Numbered from the stretch's first letter, positions 27,122-35,142 are shown. The stretch: 36,396 nucleotides of DNA from Virgisporangium aliadipatigenens (GCF_016863615.1 NZ_BOPF01000066.1:1-36396), one strand, 5' to 3'. Notes: generated by a model not told the origin, from the letters alone. Program-made: numbers and translations.

Positions 27122-27886
27122 GTGTACCGGTTCCTGCTGACCCCGCGCTGGCTGGGGTTGGCCGCGCTCACGCTGGTGCTGGCCGGCGTGATGGTGGGCC
27201 TCGGCGACTGGCAGCTGCACCGGTACCGGGACCGTTCGGCGATCAACGAACGGGTGGACGCGGCCACACACGCCACCCCGGTGCCGGTCGTCGACGTGCT
27301 GCCGGTCGGTGCCGCGCCCGCCGCGGAGCGGCGGTACACCCGGGTGACGCTGGTGGGGAAGTTCGACCCGGGCAACGAGATCCTGGTGCGCAGCCGCACC
27401 GTCGGCGGCAGCGTCGGGTTCGAGGTGTTGACGCCGCTGGTGCTGGCCGACGGTTCGGCGGTGCTGGTCGACCGGGGCTGGGTGCCGCCGGCCCGCGAGT
27501 CGGCCTCGGCGGATCCGCGGGTCCCGGCGGCGCCGATCGGCGAGGTCTCGCTGACCGGGGTCGTCTTTCTGCCGGAGCGGGCCACCGGCACCGTCGAGCG
27601 CCGCGACGGCCGCCTGCACGTGCGCCGCATCTCCCCGACGCAGTTGGCGTCCGCGCTGCCCTACCCGGTCCGCGGCGGTTACGTCGTGGTCGACCAGGAG
27701 GGTCTCCGCCAGATTCCGGTGGAACATGAGAACGCCTGGCAGAACGGCGGATACGTGGTGCAGTGGTGGGCGTTCGCCCTGCTGACCCTGTACGGCTACG
27801 GGTATCTGGCCCGGCGGGAGGCGCGGGAACGCTCAGGCGTGGTGGATGGCGCGGACCGTGTCGATCGTGTCGGCGTCGGCGGCTGA
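27122..27886 (+). CDS. SURF1 family cytochrome oxidase assembly protein
   Basis: A 254-residue membrane protein of the SURF1/Shy1 family, which helps insert haem a into aa3-type cytochrome c oxidase. An N-terminal helix (about residues 9-27) is followed by the family motif LGDWQLHRYRDRSAIN. A large external domain follows, with VTLVGKFDPGNEILVRSR, GFEVLTPLVLADGSAVLVDRGWVP and GGYVVVDQEG. A C-terminal helix (about 217-237) begins HENAWQNGGYVVQWWAFALLT. The length and ends are complete. GTG 27122 lies immediately after a -10-like box. The last 54 bp overlap the end of the convergent DNA ligase gene. It is divergent from cobB. Confidence 0.92.
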   Translation: MYRFLLTPRWLGLAALTLVLAGVMVGLGDWQLHRYRDRSAINERVDAATHATPVPVVDVLPVGAAPAAERRYTRVTLVGKFDPGNEILVRSRTVGGSVGFEVLTPLVLADGSAVLVDRGWVPPARESASADPRVPAAPIGEVSLTGVVFLPERATGTVERRDGRLHVRRISPTQLASALPYPVRGGYVVVDQEGLRQIPVEHENAWQNGGYVVQWWAFALLTLYGYGYLARREARERSGVVDGADRVDRVGVGG

Positions 27887-29350
27887 CTTGTCCTCGCGGT
27901 AGCGCAGCACCCGGGCGAAGCGCAGCGCCACACCCCCCGGGTAGCGCGGCGAGGTCTGCACCCCGTCGAACGCGATCTCCACGACCAGCTCGGGCCGGAC
28001 CGTCACGACCCACTCCCCCTTGTCGACGGCGAGCGCGAGCAGGCGTTCGGTCTGCCAGCGCAGCAGCTCGTCGGTGAGCCCCTTGAACGTCTTGCCGAGC
28101 ATCACGAAGCCGCCCGTCCGCGGATCGCGGGCGCCCAGGTGCAGGTTGGACAGCCAGCCCTTGCGCCGCCCGCTCCCCCACTCGACGGCGAGAACGACCA
28201 GGTCGAGTGTGTGCCTCGGCTTGACCTTGACCCACGCGGCGCCGCGCCTACCCACGTCGTACGGCGCGGCGGCGGCCTTGATGACCAGCCCCTCCTGCCC
28301 GGCGGCGAGGGCGGCGGTCCATGCCGTGTCGGCGTGCCCGGGCTCGGTGACACGCGTGCGCGCGACCAGGACGTCGGCCGGGGCCACCCCGGTCAGCGCC
28401 GTCCAGCGGTCGGTCAGCGGCGCGTCGAGCAGGTCCCCACCGTCGAGATGCAGAACGTCGAAGAAGTACGGCCGGACCAGCGGTGCCCCGTCGCGGCGGG
28501 CGGCCCGGGCGGCGGTCTCCTGGAACGGCAGCGGCCGCCCGTCGGGCCCGACGCCGAGCGCCTCCCCGTCCAGGACGACGGTCTCGACGGGCATCGCGTG
28601 AACGGCCTCCACGACGGCCGGCACGCGCGCGGTGATGTCGTCGAGGCTGCGCGACCAGACGGAGACGGCGTCGCCGCTGCGGTGCACCTGGATGCGGATG
28701 CCGTCCAGCTTCTCGTCGGCGTATGCGGGCATGCCGGTCGCCTCCAGCGCACCCGCGACGTCCGGAGCGCTGCTGGCCAACATCGGGGCGAGCGGGCGTC
28801 CCACGTTCAACGAGAAGGCAGTGAGATCACCACCGGTGAGGGCGACGGCCGCGACCTCCTTGAGATCACCCGCCAGCAGCAGCGCCCGGCGGACCTGCGC
28901 GGGCGGGACCCCGGCGGCGGCCGCGACGGCGTCGGCGAGAAGGCCGAGTTGGGCGCCTTGCCGCAGCTCGCCGCTCAGCAGGCCGACCAGCACGCGTTGC
29001 TCGTCGGCGGTCGCGGCGGCGAGCAGGTCGTGCAGCCGGCGGCGGCGCTCCACCTGGGAACCGGGGCCGGTCAGGTCGGCGAACCCGGCGATGCGGGTGT
29101 CGACGTCGTCGACGCGGAGCGTCGGTGTGTCGGCGGCCGGTGGTCGCTCGCGGAGGCTGGCCCAACCGACGCCGGTGTTGCGTTGGCGCAGGTCACCGGC
29201 GAGATAGGCGGCGCCGGCGCGGAGCACCCGAGGATCGCGGGTGTCGGCGGCGAGCCGGCGCAGGCAGTCGGCGAGCAGTGCGGTCTTGGTGCGGCGCGAA
29301 CTCGTCGCCGCGACGGCGGCCGAGGTCGCCGCGATGTCGGCGAAGAGCAC
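27833..29350 (-). CDS. ligB: ATP-dependent DNA ligase (LigB type)
   Basis: A 505-residue ATP-dependent DNA ligase. The N-terminal ~200 residues are the DNA-binding helical domain. The adenylation domain has the catalytic lysine in ADEKLDGIRIQVH (Lys214), then VVLDGEALG (motif III), the PYFFDVLHLDG segment, EGLVIKAAAAPYD (motif IV) and AAWVKVKPRHTLDLVV (motif V). The OB-fold follows to the end. This is the actinobacterial LigB/LigC-like accessory ligase used in repair rather than the essential NAD-dependent LigA. GTG 29348-29350 is chosen because the N-terminus MLFADIAATSAAVAATSSRRTK matches LigB proteins. The gene overlaps SURF1 by 54 bp at the 3' ends and lies 40 bp after a small gene on the same strand. 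Confidence 0.93.
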   Translation of the reverse strand: MLFADIAATSAAVAATSSRRTKTALLADCLRRLAADTRDPRVLRAGAAYLAGDLRQRNTGVGWASLRERPPAADTPTLRVDDVDTRIAGFADLTGPGSQVERRRRLHDLLAAATADEQRVLVGLLSGELRQGAQLGLLADAVAAAAGVPPAQVRRALLLAGDLKEVAAVALTGGDLTAFSLNVGRPLAPMLASSAPDVAGALEATGMPAYADEKLDGIRIQVHRSGDAVSVWSRSLDDITARVPAVVEAVHAMPVETVVLDGEALGVGPDGRPLPFQETAARAARRDGAPLVRPYFFDVLHLDGGDLLDAPLTDRWTALTGVAPADVLVARTRVTEPGHADTAWTAALAAGQEGLVIKAAAAPYDVGRRGAAWVKVKPRHTLDLVVLAVEWGSGRRKGWLSNLHLGARDPRTGGFVMLGKTFKGLTDELLRWQTERLLALAVDKGEWVVTVRPELVVEIAFDGVQTSPRYPGGVALRFARVLRYREDKSAADADTIDTVRAIHHA

Positions 29351-29390
29351 GGGACCATCATGTCCCCGCCGTACGACAGAAAACGCGCTT

Positions 29391-29627
29391 CTAGGCGGCG
29401 TAGGCCTCTTCGACCGCGCACAGGCACCAGCACATCCGGCCCACGGCGGTCTCCGGGTGGTCGCCGTACTCCTCGGCCACCCGGGCGGCGAGCCCGCGCA
29501 GGCCGTAGCGGCGCACGTTCTCCGAGACGGTCCGCCGGACGTCGTCCGGTGACAGCGGATCCGACCGTTGCAGGTCGGACACGAACAGCGCCTCGGCGCG
29601 CAGGCTCTGGATCTCTTCCCCCGACAT
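29391..29627 (-). CDS. small conserved protein with Cys-rich C-terminus
   Basis: A 78-residue soluble, mostly helical protein. I do not recognise a named family. The N-terminal half has the acidic GEEIQSLRAEALFVSDLQRS, and the middle is a helical RRTVSENVRRYGLRGLAARVAEEYGDHPETA. The end carries the motif GRMCWCLCAVEEAYAA with three closely spaced cysteines but too few other ligands for an obvious zinc finger. GGGGGAC lies about 8 nt before ATG 29627. It sits 40 bp before ligB and is probably co-transcribed with it. The coding call rests on length, ribosome site and codon bias. Confidence 0.7.
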   Translation of the reverse strand: MSGEEIQSLRAEALFVSDLQRSDPLSPDDVRRTVSENVRRYGLRGLAARVAEEYGDHPETAVGRMCWCLCAVEEAYAA

Positions 29628-29787
29628 GGCGTGTCCCCCTTCTCGAACTGCCCTACGTTGGTTTCGTCACTAGACAACCGCCGGATTGGTGTGCGGACGA
29701 CGCACGCCAGGTGCGAGTCGGTGAGCACGGGCGAGGTTGACCGATCGGGGGACACGGCGCGTTGCCGGAACACGCACCATTGGTGAC

Positions 29788-31311
29788 GTGCTGACCGTAG
29801 GTGACCGCAGTCCAGTCCGGCGTGTGCCGGTCTGGCTCTGGTTCGTGTCGGCGTGTGCCGCGGTAATGGTCGCGTACTTCACGGTGCCGCTCGGCAATGC
29901 CAGCAACCTGCTGTACACCACGGTGTCGGCGATGACGACGCTCGCGTTGGCCGTGGGAGTGGTCAAGCGCCGGCCGGCCGCCTGGTCGGCGTGGGTGATG
30001 ATCGCCCTCGGACAGGCCTCGTACACGTTCGCCGACGGGCTGTACTACCTCCTGCAGAGCGTCAGCGGCGAGATCCCGTACCCGGGCCCGCCGGACGTGT
30101 TCTACCTGCTGGCGTACCCGCTGCTCGCGGCCGGGCTGGTGGTGCTGGTGCGCCGCCGCACGCCGCTGTGGCAGTCGGCGACGCTGATCGACGCCACCGT
30201 CGTCGGCACCGCGGCCACGCTGCTGTGGTGGGTGTACGTGCTGCACCCGATCTCCACCGCGGCCGCCGGTTCGTCGTTGGAGAACCTCATCTCGGTCGCG
30301 TACCCGGTGCTCGACATCCTGATCTTCGTGGTGGCGCTGCGCCTGATGCTCGGCGCCGGCACCCGCAACACCGCGTACTACCTGATCATCGGCAGCCTCG
30401 GCCTCATGCTGGTCGCCGACACCGTCTACGCGGTCGCCAACTTCGCCGACACCTGGATGGAACACACCTGGGTCGACGGCGTGTGGCTCGCCTCCTACGC
30501 CCTGCTCGGCGCCGCCGGCCTGCACCCCTCGATGCGCCGCCTCGACGAGAAGGCCACCGTGCCGGCTCCGGACGCGACGAGCAGCCGGGTGGCCGTTCTC
30601 GCCGTGGCGTCGCTGGTGGGGCCGGTCGTGCTGTTCATCGAGCACCTGCGCGGGCGGGACGGGGACGTGCCGGCGCTGGCCGTCGGCTGCGCGGTGATGT
30701 TCCTGCTGGTGCTGCTGCGCATGGCCGGGGTCCTGGCCACCACCCGGATCGAGGCCACCACCGACGCGCTGACCAGGGTGTACAGCCGGCGCTTCTTCTC
30801 GGAGAGCCTGCGCGTCGAGCTCGAACGCGCCAACCGTTCGCACGGCACCGTCGGCCTGATCCTCATCGACGTCGACCACTTCAAACAGATCAACGACACG
30901 TACGGCCATCCCGCGGGCGACCGCGTCCTCGTGGAGCTCGCCCGCCGGTTGCGTGCCATCAGCCGGCCCGGCGACATCCTGGCGCGCATCGGCGGCGAGG
31001 AGTTCGCGATGGTGCTGCCGAGTGCCGACGCGGCCAGGGCCGTGTCGCTGGCCGAACGGGTGCGCCGCTTCGTGTCGGCGACGCCGTTCCTGCTGGGGGA
31101 CCCGAAGATGCTGTCCGTGACGGTGTCGGTCGGGGTGGCCGTCTCCCCCGGTGACGGCGTCGAGGACACGGAGCTGATCCGCGCCGCCGACCAGGCGCTG
31201 TACGCCGCCAAGCGGGGCGGGCGCAACCGGGTCGTGGCGAGCACGGCCGCGACGCCGCCCACGCCCGTCGGCCCCGTCCCGGCCCCCCGCACGGCCGCCG
31301 CCGCCGCATGA
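29788..31311 (+). CDS. membrane diguanylate cyclase (GGEEF) with feedback I-site
   Basis: A 507-residue enzyme predicted to make cyclic di-GMP from two GTP. The N-terminal ~325 residues contain about eight to nine hydrophobic helices forming a sensor module (WVMIALGQASYTFADGLYY, PDVFYLLAYPLLAAGLVVL, TLIDATVVGTAATLLWW, YPVLDILIFVVALRL, LLGAAGLHPSM). A complete GGDEF domain follows. It has DALTRVYSRRFF, IDVDHFKQINDTYGHPAGD and an active site GGEEF at residues 402-406. RPGD at 393-396, exactly five residues before, is a canonical inhibitory I-site. GTG 29788 is tentative; an upstream TTG at 29737 and weak ribosome signals leave the start uncertain. It converges on a GGDEF-EAL gene with a related sensor module. 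Confidence 0.9.
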   Translation: MLTVGDRSPVRRVPVWLWFVSACAAVMVAYFTVPLGNASNLLYTTVSAMTTLALAVGVVKRRPAAWSAWVMIALGQASYTFADGLYYLLQSVSGEIPYPGPPDVFYLLAYPLLAAGLVVLVRRRTPLWQSATLIDATVVGTAATLLWWVYVLHPISTAAAGSSLENLISVAYPVLDILIFVVALRLMLGAGTRNTAYYLIIGSLGLMLVADTVYAVANFADTWMEHTWVDGVWLASYALLGAAGLHPSMRRLDEKATVPAPDATSSRVAVLAVASLVGPVVLFIEHLRGRDGDVPALAVGCAVMFLLVLLRMAGVLATTRIEATTDALTRVYSRRFFSESLRVELERANRSHGTVGLILIDVDHFKQINDTYGHPAGDRVLVELARRLRAISRPGDILARIGGEEFAMVLPSADAARAVSLAERVRRFVSATPFLLGDPKMLSVTVSVGVAVSPGDGVEDTELIRAADQALYAAKRGGRNRVVASTAATPPTPVGPVPAPRTAAAAA

Positions 31312-31374
31312 TCGCTACTTCTTACGGAAAGGGTGGCGCTGGATCGCGCCTTTCCGTAGAACGTCGCGATCATG
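31307..31374. terminator. bipartite long hairpin between convergent c-di-GMP genes
   Basis: The outer stem is CATGATCGC (31307-31315) with GCGATCATG (31366-31374). The inner stem is TACGGAAAGG (31323-31332) with CCTTTCCGTA (31349-31358). They are separated by an asymmetric internal loop, and the inner loop is 16 nt. The element spans the stop codons of both convergent genes, so it probably ends both transcripts. Confidence 0.7.
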
Positions 31375-34300
31375 AAGCCGGCGGGCCGTTCCACATCCTC
31401 ATCAGCTCCGTCACCCGCTCGGGCGGGACGGCCGCCGCGTACAGGTACCCCTGCACCCACGGGCACTCCTGCGCCAACAGCGCCGCCGCCTGATCCGGGG
31501 TCTCGACCCCCTCTGCGATCGTCACCAGATCCAGCCCCGCCGCGAGCTGCAGGACCGCGCCGGTCACGTGCCGCTGCCGCCCCTTCCCCACGGTGAACGA
31601 CCGGTCCAGCTTCAACACGTCCACCGGCAACGTCATCAGGTACGACAGCGACGAGTAGCCCGTCCCGAAGTCGTCGACGGCGATGCGCACCCCGTGCGTG
31701 CGCAGCCGCCGCAGGTCGTCCAGCGCCGTTCCGGCGTCGGTGATCAGCGTGGACTCGGTCAGTTCGATGATCAGCGCGCGGCCGGGCACCCCGGCCGACT
31801 CCATCGCGGCGAGCACCCGGTCGGCGAAGTCCGCCTCGTGCAGCTGGTGCGCGGAGAGGTTCACGGTGACGGCGACGCCGTACCGGTCGTACCAGCCGCG
31901 CACCTGCGCCAGCGCACAGGTGAGGATCCACCAGCCGATCGGCACGATCAGCCCGGTCTGCTCCGCCACCGGGATGAACTCCACCGGCGACACCCGTTCG
32001 CCGTCCGGCCGCCGCCAGCGCAGCAGCCCCTCAGCGGCGACCATGCGGCCGGTGGCCAGTTCGACGACGGGTTGGTAGTGCAGCTCCAGCTCGCCGCGCT
32101 TGAGCGCGTGGCGCAGCCCTTCGGCCAGTTCGTTGCGGCGGATGAGCTTGGCCCGCAGCTCCGGCCGGAACGTCATCACCCGGTCCCGCCCGGCCGCCTT
32201 CGCCGCGTACAGGGCCAGGTCGGCGTCGCGCAGCGCCGCGGCGGGCTGCCCGCCGGCCCGCACGGTCACCAGGCCGGCGCTGGCGGTGAGCACGAGTTCG
32301 CGTTCGTTGATCCGGTACGGCGGGCGCAGCGCGGCGAGCGCGCGTCGGGCCGCCGCCTCCCCCTCCCCGGGCGGGAAGATCGCCGCGAACTCGTCCCCGC
32401 CCGGCCGGGCGATCAGTCGCGCCCCGCCGAGCGCCGCCCGCAGCCGCCCGGCCGCCTCCATCAGCAGCGCGTCGCCGACGACGTGCCCGTGCGCGTCGTT
32501 GACCTCGGCGAACCCGTCCAGGTCAAGCAGCAGCAGGTCGCCGTCGCGGGCACCGGCCCCGAGCCGGGTCAGCAGCGCGGAGCGGCTGGCCAGTCCGGTC
32601 AGCGGGTCGTGGGTGGCGCGGTGGCGCAGTTCGTCGCGGAGGGCGTCGAGGTGGGCGAGATCCGCCGAGGCGCGGCCGAGCAGCGAGGCGACCGTGCCGA
32701 GGCGCACCACGAGCAGGAGTCCGACGGCGGCGCCGAGCAGCGCCGGTATGACCGTTCCCGGAGGTGCTCCGGGGACCAGGACCGGGACGATCGGGACCGC
32801 CACCGCGAGCGAGGCGAAGACCATCAGGCGCCGCCGCGACCACGCCGGGTCGGCCGCGCGCCGCTCGGGCTCCGCGGCCGGGTGCAGGGCCGCCCCCGCC
32901 AGCGCAAATGCGGCAAGCATCCAGAGAACATCCGGAGTACGGCCGCTCGCGAAATCCGTGAAACCGCCGCCGAGGACGCTGATCACGTACGTGAGGTCGC
33001 CCACGACCAGCGCGGAGGCCCCGCCCGCGAGCAGAACGTGCGCCGCCGGAGGCCGCCGCCCGAACCCGACGAGCCGCAGCGTGGCCGCCATGACGACGAG
33101 CCCCAGCAGCACGTATCCGCAGCCGGCGGCGATCTCGACCGGGCTCACACCCGGCGTCCGGACGAACGGCCCCACCACGAACATCCACGCCGGAATCGCC
33201 GCGACGCCGGTGACCAGGGTGGCGTCGACGGCCGCGCCGGGTGGATCGCCGCCCCGCGCCCGCGCGATGACCACGAACCCGGCCGCCAGCAGCGGATACT
33301 GCGCCAGGAACGCCACCCCGGTCCACGACGGCTGCGCGGGCCCACCGGCGGCGGCCTCGATCCCGTTCCAGTACACGGCGGCGCCCACCCACGACGCCCG
33401 CCCGAGCACGATCAGGATCCACCCGCGCAGCTCGTCCGGCCGCCGCCCGAACAGCGCGACCGAGGTGAAGCCCAGCGCGACGAGGTAGCCCAGCGACCCG
33501 GCGAGCTGCCCCACGGGATCCGGCAGGAACCCGGCCATGAACCCCACGGGAACGCCTGCGGCGGCCACGCCGGCCCAGCCCCACCGCCGCAGCACCCCGT
33601 CGACGGCCGCTGCGCCGCCGGCCCCGCGTGCGGCCGGCGCTTCCCGACTCAGCGGCGCGTCGCCGGCCTCCCGAGCGGAACGACCGCTGCGCCCCTGCCG
33701 GGCCGGCTCCCGCACCCCAGCACTGCCACGCGTCTCTCCGCCGGCACCCCGGTCGGGCGACCCGGCTGCACCCCCGGTCGGCCGATCGCGCAGGTCACCG
33801 GGACGCGAACCCGTGACGCCGCCCACCGGCGAACCCGAGCGGCCCGCCCCCCGCTCACCAGGCCCGGCCTGCGCCCCGACCGGCCGCCCGGCTCCGTCAC
33901 GGCCCCGCACCGCCGACCGCCCACGGCCACCGGCCGCACGATCCCGCAGCCCGGCCCCGCCCTCGACACGCCGATCGGCTCCGTCACCCTCACGCGCCGC
34001 CGACCGCCCACGCCCGCTCGACTCCCGATCCGGCAGCCCGGCTCCGCCCTCGGCGGGCCGACCGGGACCGTCACCGTCGCGCACGGCCGACCTCCCACGG
34101 CCACCCGCTGCACGATCGCGCGGCGCCTCCGGGACAGCCCGCTCGCCACCGGGCGAATCGCCACCGGCCGGCCCGGCACCGGCGCCCGCCGGCCGCTCGT
34201 CAACGCCGGCGTCACCGTCACGCGGCGCACCACCACCGGCTCGCCGCGACTCCCCGCCGGTCCCGTCGAACGCGCGCCGCACCGCCTCCCGCCCGGCCGA

Positions 34301-34759
34301 CACGCCCCGGGCGGCGGCGTCCGCGGGTTCATCGCCGGTCGGCCACTCGTCCGCGACGACACCGATCGCGCCGGCCTCGACCATGCCGGACCAGTCGGGA
34401 AGGACCTCGTCGCCGGCCCACGGGGCGGAGCGCGCCGCGCCGTCGACAGCGTCGCGGGCAGCACCGGCAGGTCCGCCGCCCGCCGCCCCGGCCCGCGCCG
34501 GGAGGCCCTCATCGCCGACCGCCACGGCCGCCTGCCCGGAGGAGAAGGCCCCGCCGCCGGTGCCGTGGACCGCACCGGCAGGGCCGCCGGACCGCGCCGA
34601 GCGGGCGTCGTCGGGGACGCGCGCGGGCCCGTCGTCGGCGGGACCCGGCAGGGCGGGCGGGGCCTCGGTGCGGGCGTTCCCGCGCGGGCGGGGTCGGGGA
34701 CGACGGCGGGGTGCACCGGCGGTGTCGTCCGGTCCGCCCCGGTGCTGTGCCGCCACCAC
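31370..34759 (-). CDS. GGDEF-EAL hybrid membrane protein with long disordered N-terminus
   Basis: A 1129-residue c-di-GMP turnover protein. Residues 1 to about 390 are Gly/Arg/Ala/Asp-rich and probably disordered, with three 29-residue tandem repeats (215-301). Residues about 392-640 form a multi-helix membrane sensor module resembling that of the neighbouring cyclase. The GGDEF domain follows, with DPLTGLASRSALL, DLDGFAEVNDAHGH and intact GGDEF at 787-791 but no RxxD I-site. The EAL domain (about 880-1125) has EGL instead of EAL (Glu910 kept), VNLSAHQL, IELTES, VDDFGTGYSSL, LKLDRSF, AEGVET and VQGYLYA, so the metal-binding and catalytic residues look intact. It may synthesise or degrade c-di-GMP depending on its signal. 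GTG 34759 or the adjacent GTG is the start (GGGAG upstream). Confidence 0.88.
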   Translation of the reverse strand: MVAAQHRGGPDDTAGAPRRRPRPRPRGNARTEAPPALPGPADDGPARVPDDARSARSGGPAGAVHGTGGGAFSSGQAAVAVGDEGLPARAGAAGGGPAGAARDAVDGAARSAPWAGDEVLPDWSGMVEAGAIGVVADEWPTGDEPADAAARGVSAGREAVRRAFDGTGGESRRAGGGAPRDGDAGVDERPAGAGAGPAGGDSPGGERAVPEAPRDRAAGGRGRSAVRDGDGPGRPAEGGAGLPDRESSGRGRSAAREGDGADRRVEGGAGLRDRAAGGRGRSAVRGRDGAGRPVGAQAGPGERGAGRSGSPVGGVTGSRPGDLRDRPTGGAAGSPDRGAGGETRGSAGVREPARQGRSGRSAREAGDAPLSREAPAARGAGGAAAVDGVLRRWGWAGVAAAGVPVGFMAGFLPDPVGQLAGSLGYLVALGFTSVALFGRRPDELRGWILIVLGRASWVGAAVYWNGIEAAAGGPAQPSWTGVAFLAQYPLLAAGFVVIARARGGDPPGAAVDATLVTGVAAIPAWMFVVGPFVRTPGVSPVEIAAGCGYVLLGLVVMAATLRLVGFGRRPPAAHVLLAGGASALVVGDLTYVISVLGGGFTDFASGRTPDVLWMLAAFALAGAALHPAAEPERRAADPAWSRRRLMVFASLAVAVPIVPVLVPGAPPGTVIPALLGAAVGLLLVVRLGTVASLLGRASADLAHLDALRDELRHRATHDPLTGLASRSALLTRLGAGARDGDLLLLDLDGFAEVNDAHGHVVGDALLMEAAGRLRAALGGARLIARPGGDEFAAIFPPGEGEAAARRALAALRPPYRINERELVLTASAGLVTVRAGGQPAAALRDADLALYAAKAAGRDRVMTFRPELRAKLIRRNELAEGLRHALKRGELELHYQPVVELATGRMVAAEGLLRWRRPDGERVSPVEFIPVAEQTGLIVPIGWWILTCALAQVRGWYDRYGVAVTVNLSAHQLHEADFADRVLAAMESAGVPGRALIIELTESTLITDAGTALDDLRRLRTHGVRIAVDDFGTGYSSLSYLMTLPVDVLKLDRSFTVGKGRQRHVTGAVLQLAAGLDLVTIAEGVETPDQAAALLAQECPWVQGYLYAAAVPPERVTELMRMWNGPPAS
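33857..34117 (-). repeat. three in-frame 87-bp tandem repeats in the GGDEF-EAL N-terminus
   Basis: The units lie at 34117-34031, 34030-33944 and 33943-33857 on the minus strand. Each encodes 29 residues beginning DR(A/E)(A/S) and containing GRGRSA(V/A)R and a Gly-rich second half ending GAGLP, GAGLR or AGPG. Residues 215-301 are covered. The units are diverged, so the duplication is not recent. Confidence 0.8.
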
Positions 34760-34803
34760 GTTCTCCCGCCGATCGTCCGGACCCGCCTCGTGACGTAGTC
34801 GGA

Positions 34804-34840
34804 CTAAATACTAAATAGGTACGAAACCACTCTTATCGGA
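34804..34840 (-). promoter_or_regulatory. AT-rich promoter region with CTAAATA tandem repeat
   Basis: The 7-bp unit CTAAATA occurs twice in tandem (34804-34810 and 34811-34817), within about 37 bp that are strikingly AT-rich for this genome. It lies 45-80 bp before the GGDEF-EAL start. On the minus strand it offers TATTTAGTATTTAG as -10-like sequence. It is the most plausible promoter of that gene, and the exact repeat could also be an operator. Confidence 0.5.
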
Positions 34841-34858
34841 CTCGCCAGGAAAACGAAA

Positions 34859-34896
34859 GGCCGCGCCGGGTGGAAACGAGCCCACCCGACGCGGCC
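34859..34896 (-). terminator. intrinsic terminator of the DUF7455 gene
   Basis: GGCCGCG and GGGTGG pair with CCACCC and CGCGGCC (13 bp with a 2 x 2 internal mismatch) around an 8-nt loop. On the minus strand it is followed by TTTCGTTTTCC, giving the T-run of a classical intrinsic terminator. Confidence 0.85.
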
Positions 34897-34914
34897 GCGT
34901 CACGTTCACACTGC

Positions 34915-35142
34915 TCAGATCGGCTGAGCACCCTTCCAGCCGAATCCCGACTCGACGACGACACGCTCGGCGGCGGTGCCGATCCCGTCCGCGAAGCGGT
35001 TCGCGTGGTGGCCGCAGAAGGTGAGTTCCCCTCCACCGGCCAGGCCGATCTTGACCTTGCCCGCAGCCCCGCAGCGGTCGCAGCGGTCCGTCAGCTCGGC
35101 AGCGACGGTGACGGTCGCGCGGGTAGCCATGCTCTGCGTCAT
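34915..35142 (-). CDS. DUF7455 small zinc-ribbon-like protein
   Basis: A 75-residue actinobacterial protein of the DUF7455 family. The core is DRCDRCGAAGKVKIGLAGGG followed by LTFCGHHANRF. The CxxC and CxHH groups probably bind zinc. Function is unknown; members are small, abundant and often monocistronic. ATG 35142 is chosen over an upstream in-frame start at 35199 because a strong GGAGGG lies 4-5 nt before it. A good intrinsic terminator follows. It is divergent from the secreted polysaccharidase gene. Confidence 0.85.
   Translation of the reverse strand: MTQSMATRATVTVAAELTDRCDRCGAAGKVKIGLAGGGELTFCGHHANRFADGIGTAAERVVVESGFGWKGAQPI

Noticed and set aside
29737-29787. TTG start for the diguanylate cyclase
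   Set aside because: The sequence TTGACC looks more like a promoter -35 element, and no properly spaced ribosome site precedes it. GTG 29788 is preferred but remains unproven.
31568-34798. Open reading frame of over 1000 codons on the plus strand opposite the GGDEF-EAL gene
   Set aside because: It is antisense to a protein with intact GGDEF and EAL catalytic motifs, its product is Arg/Pro/Gln-rich with no recognisable domain, and GC-rich codon bias of the true gene generates such open complements.
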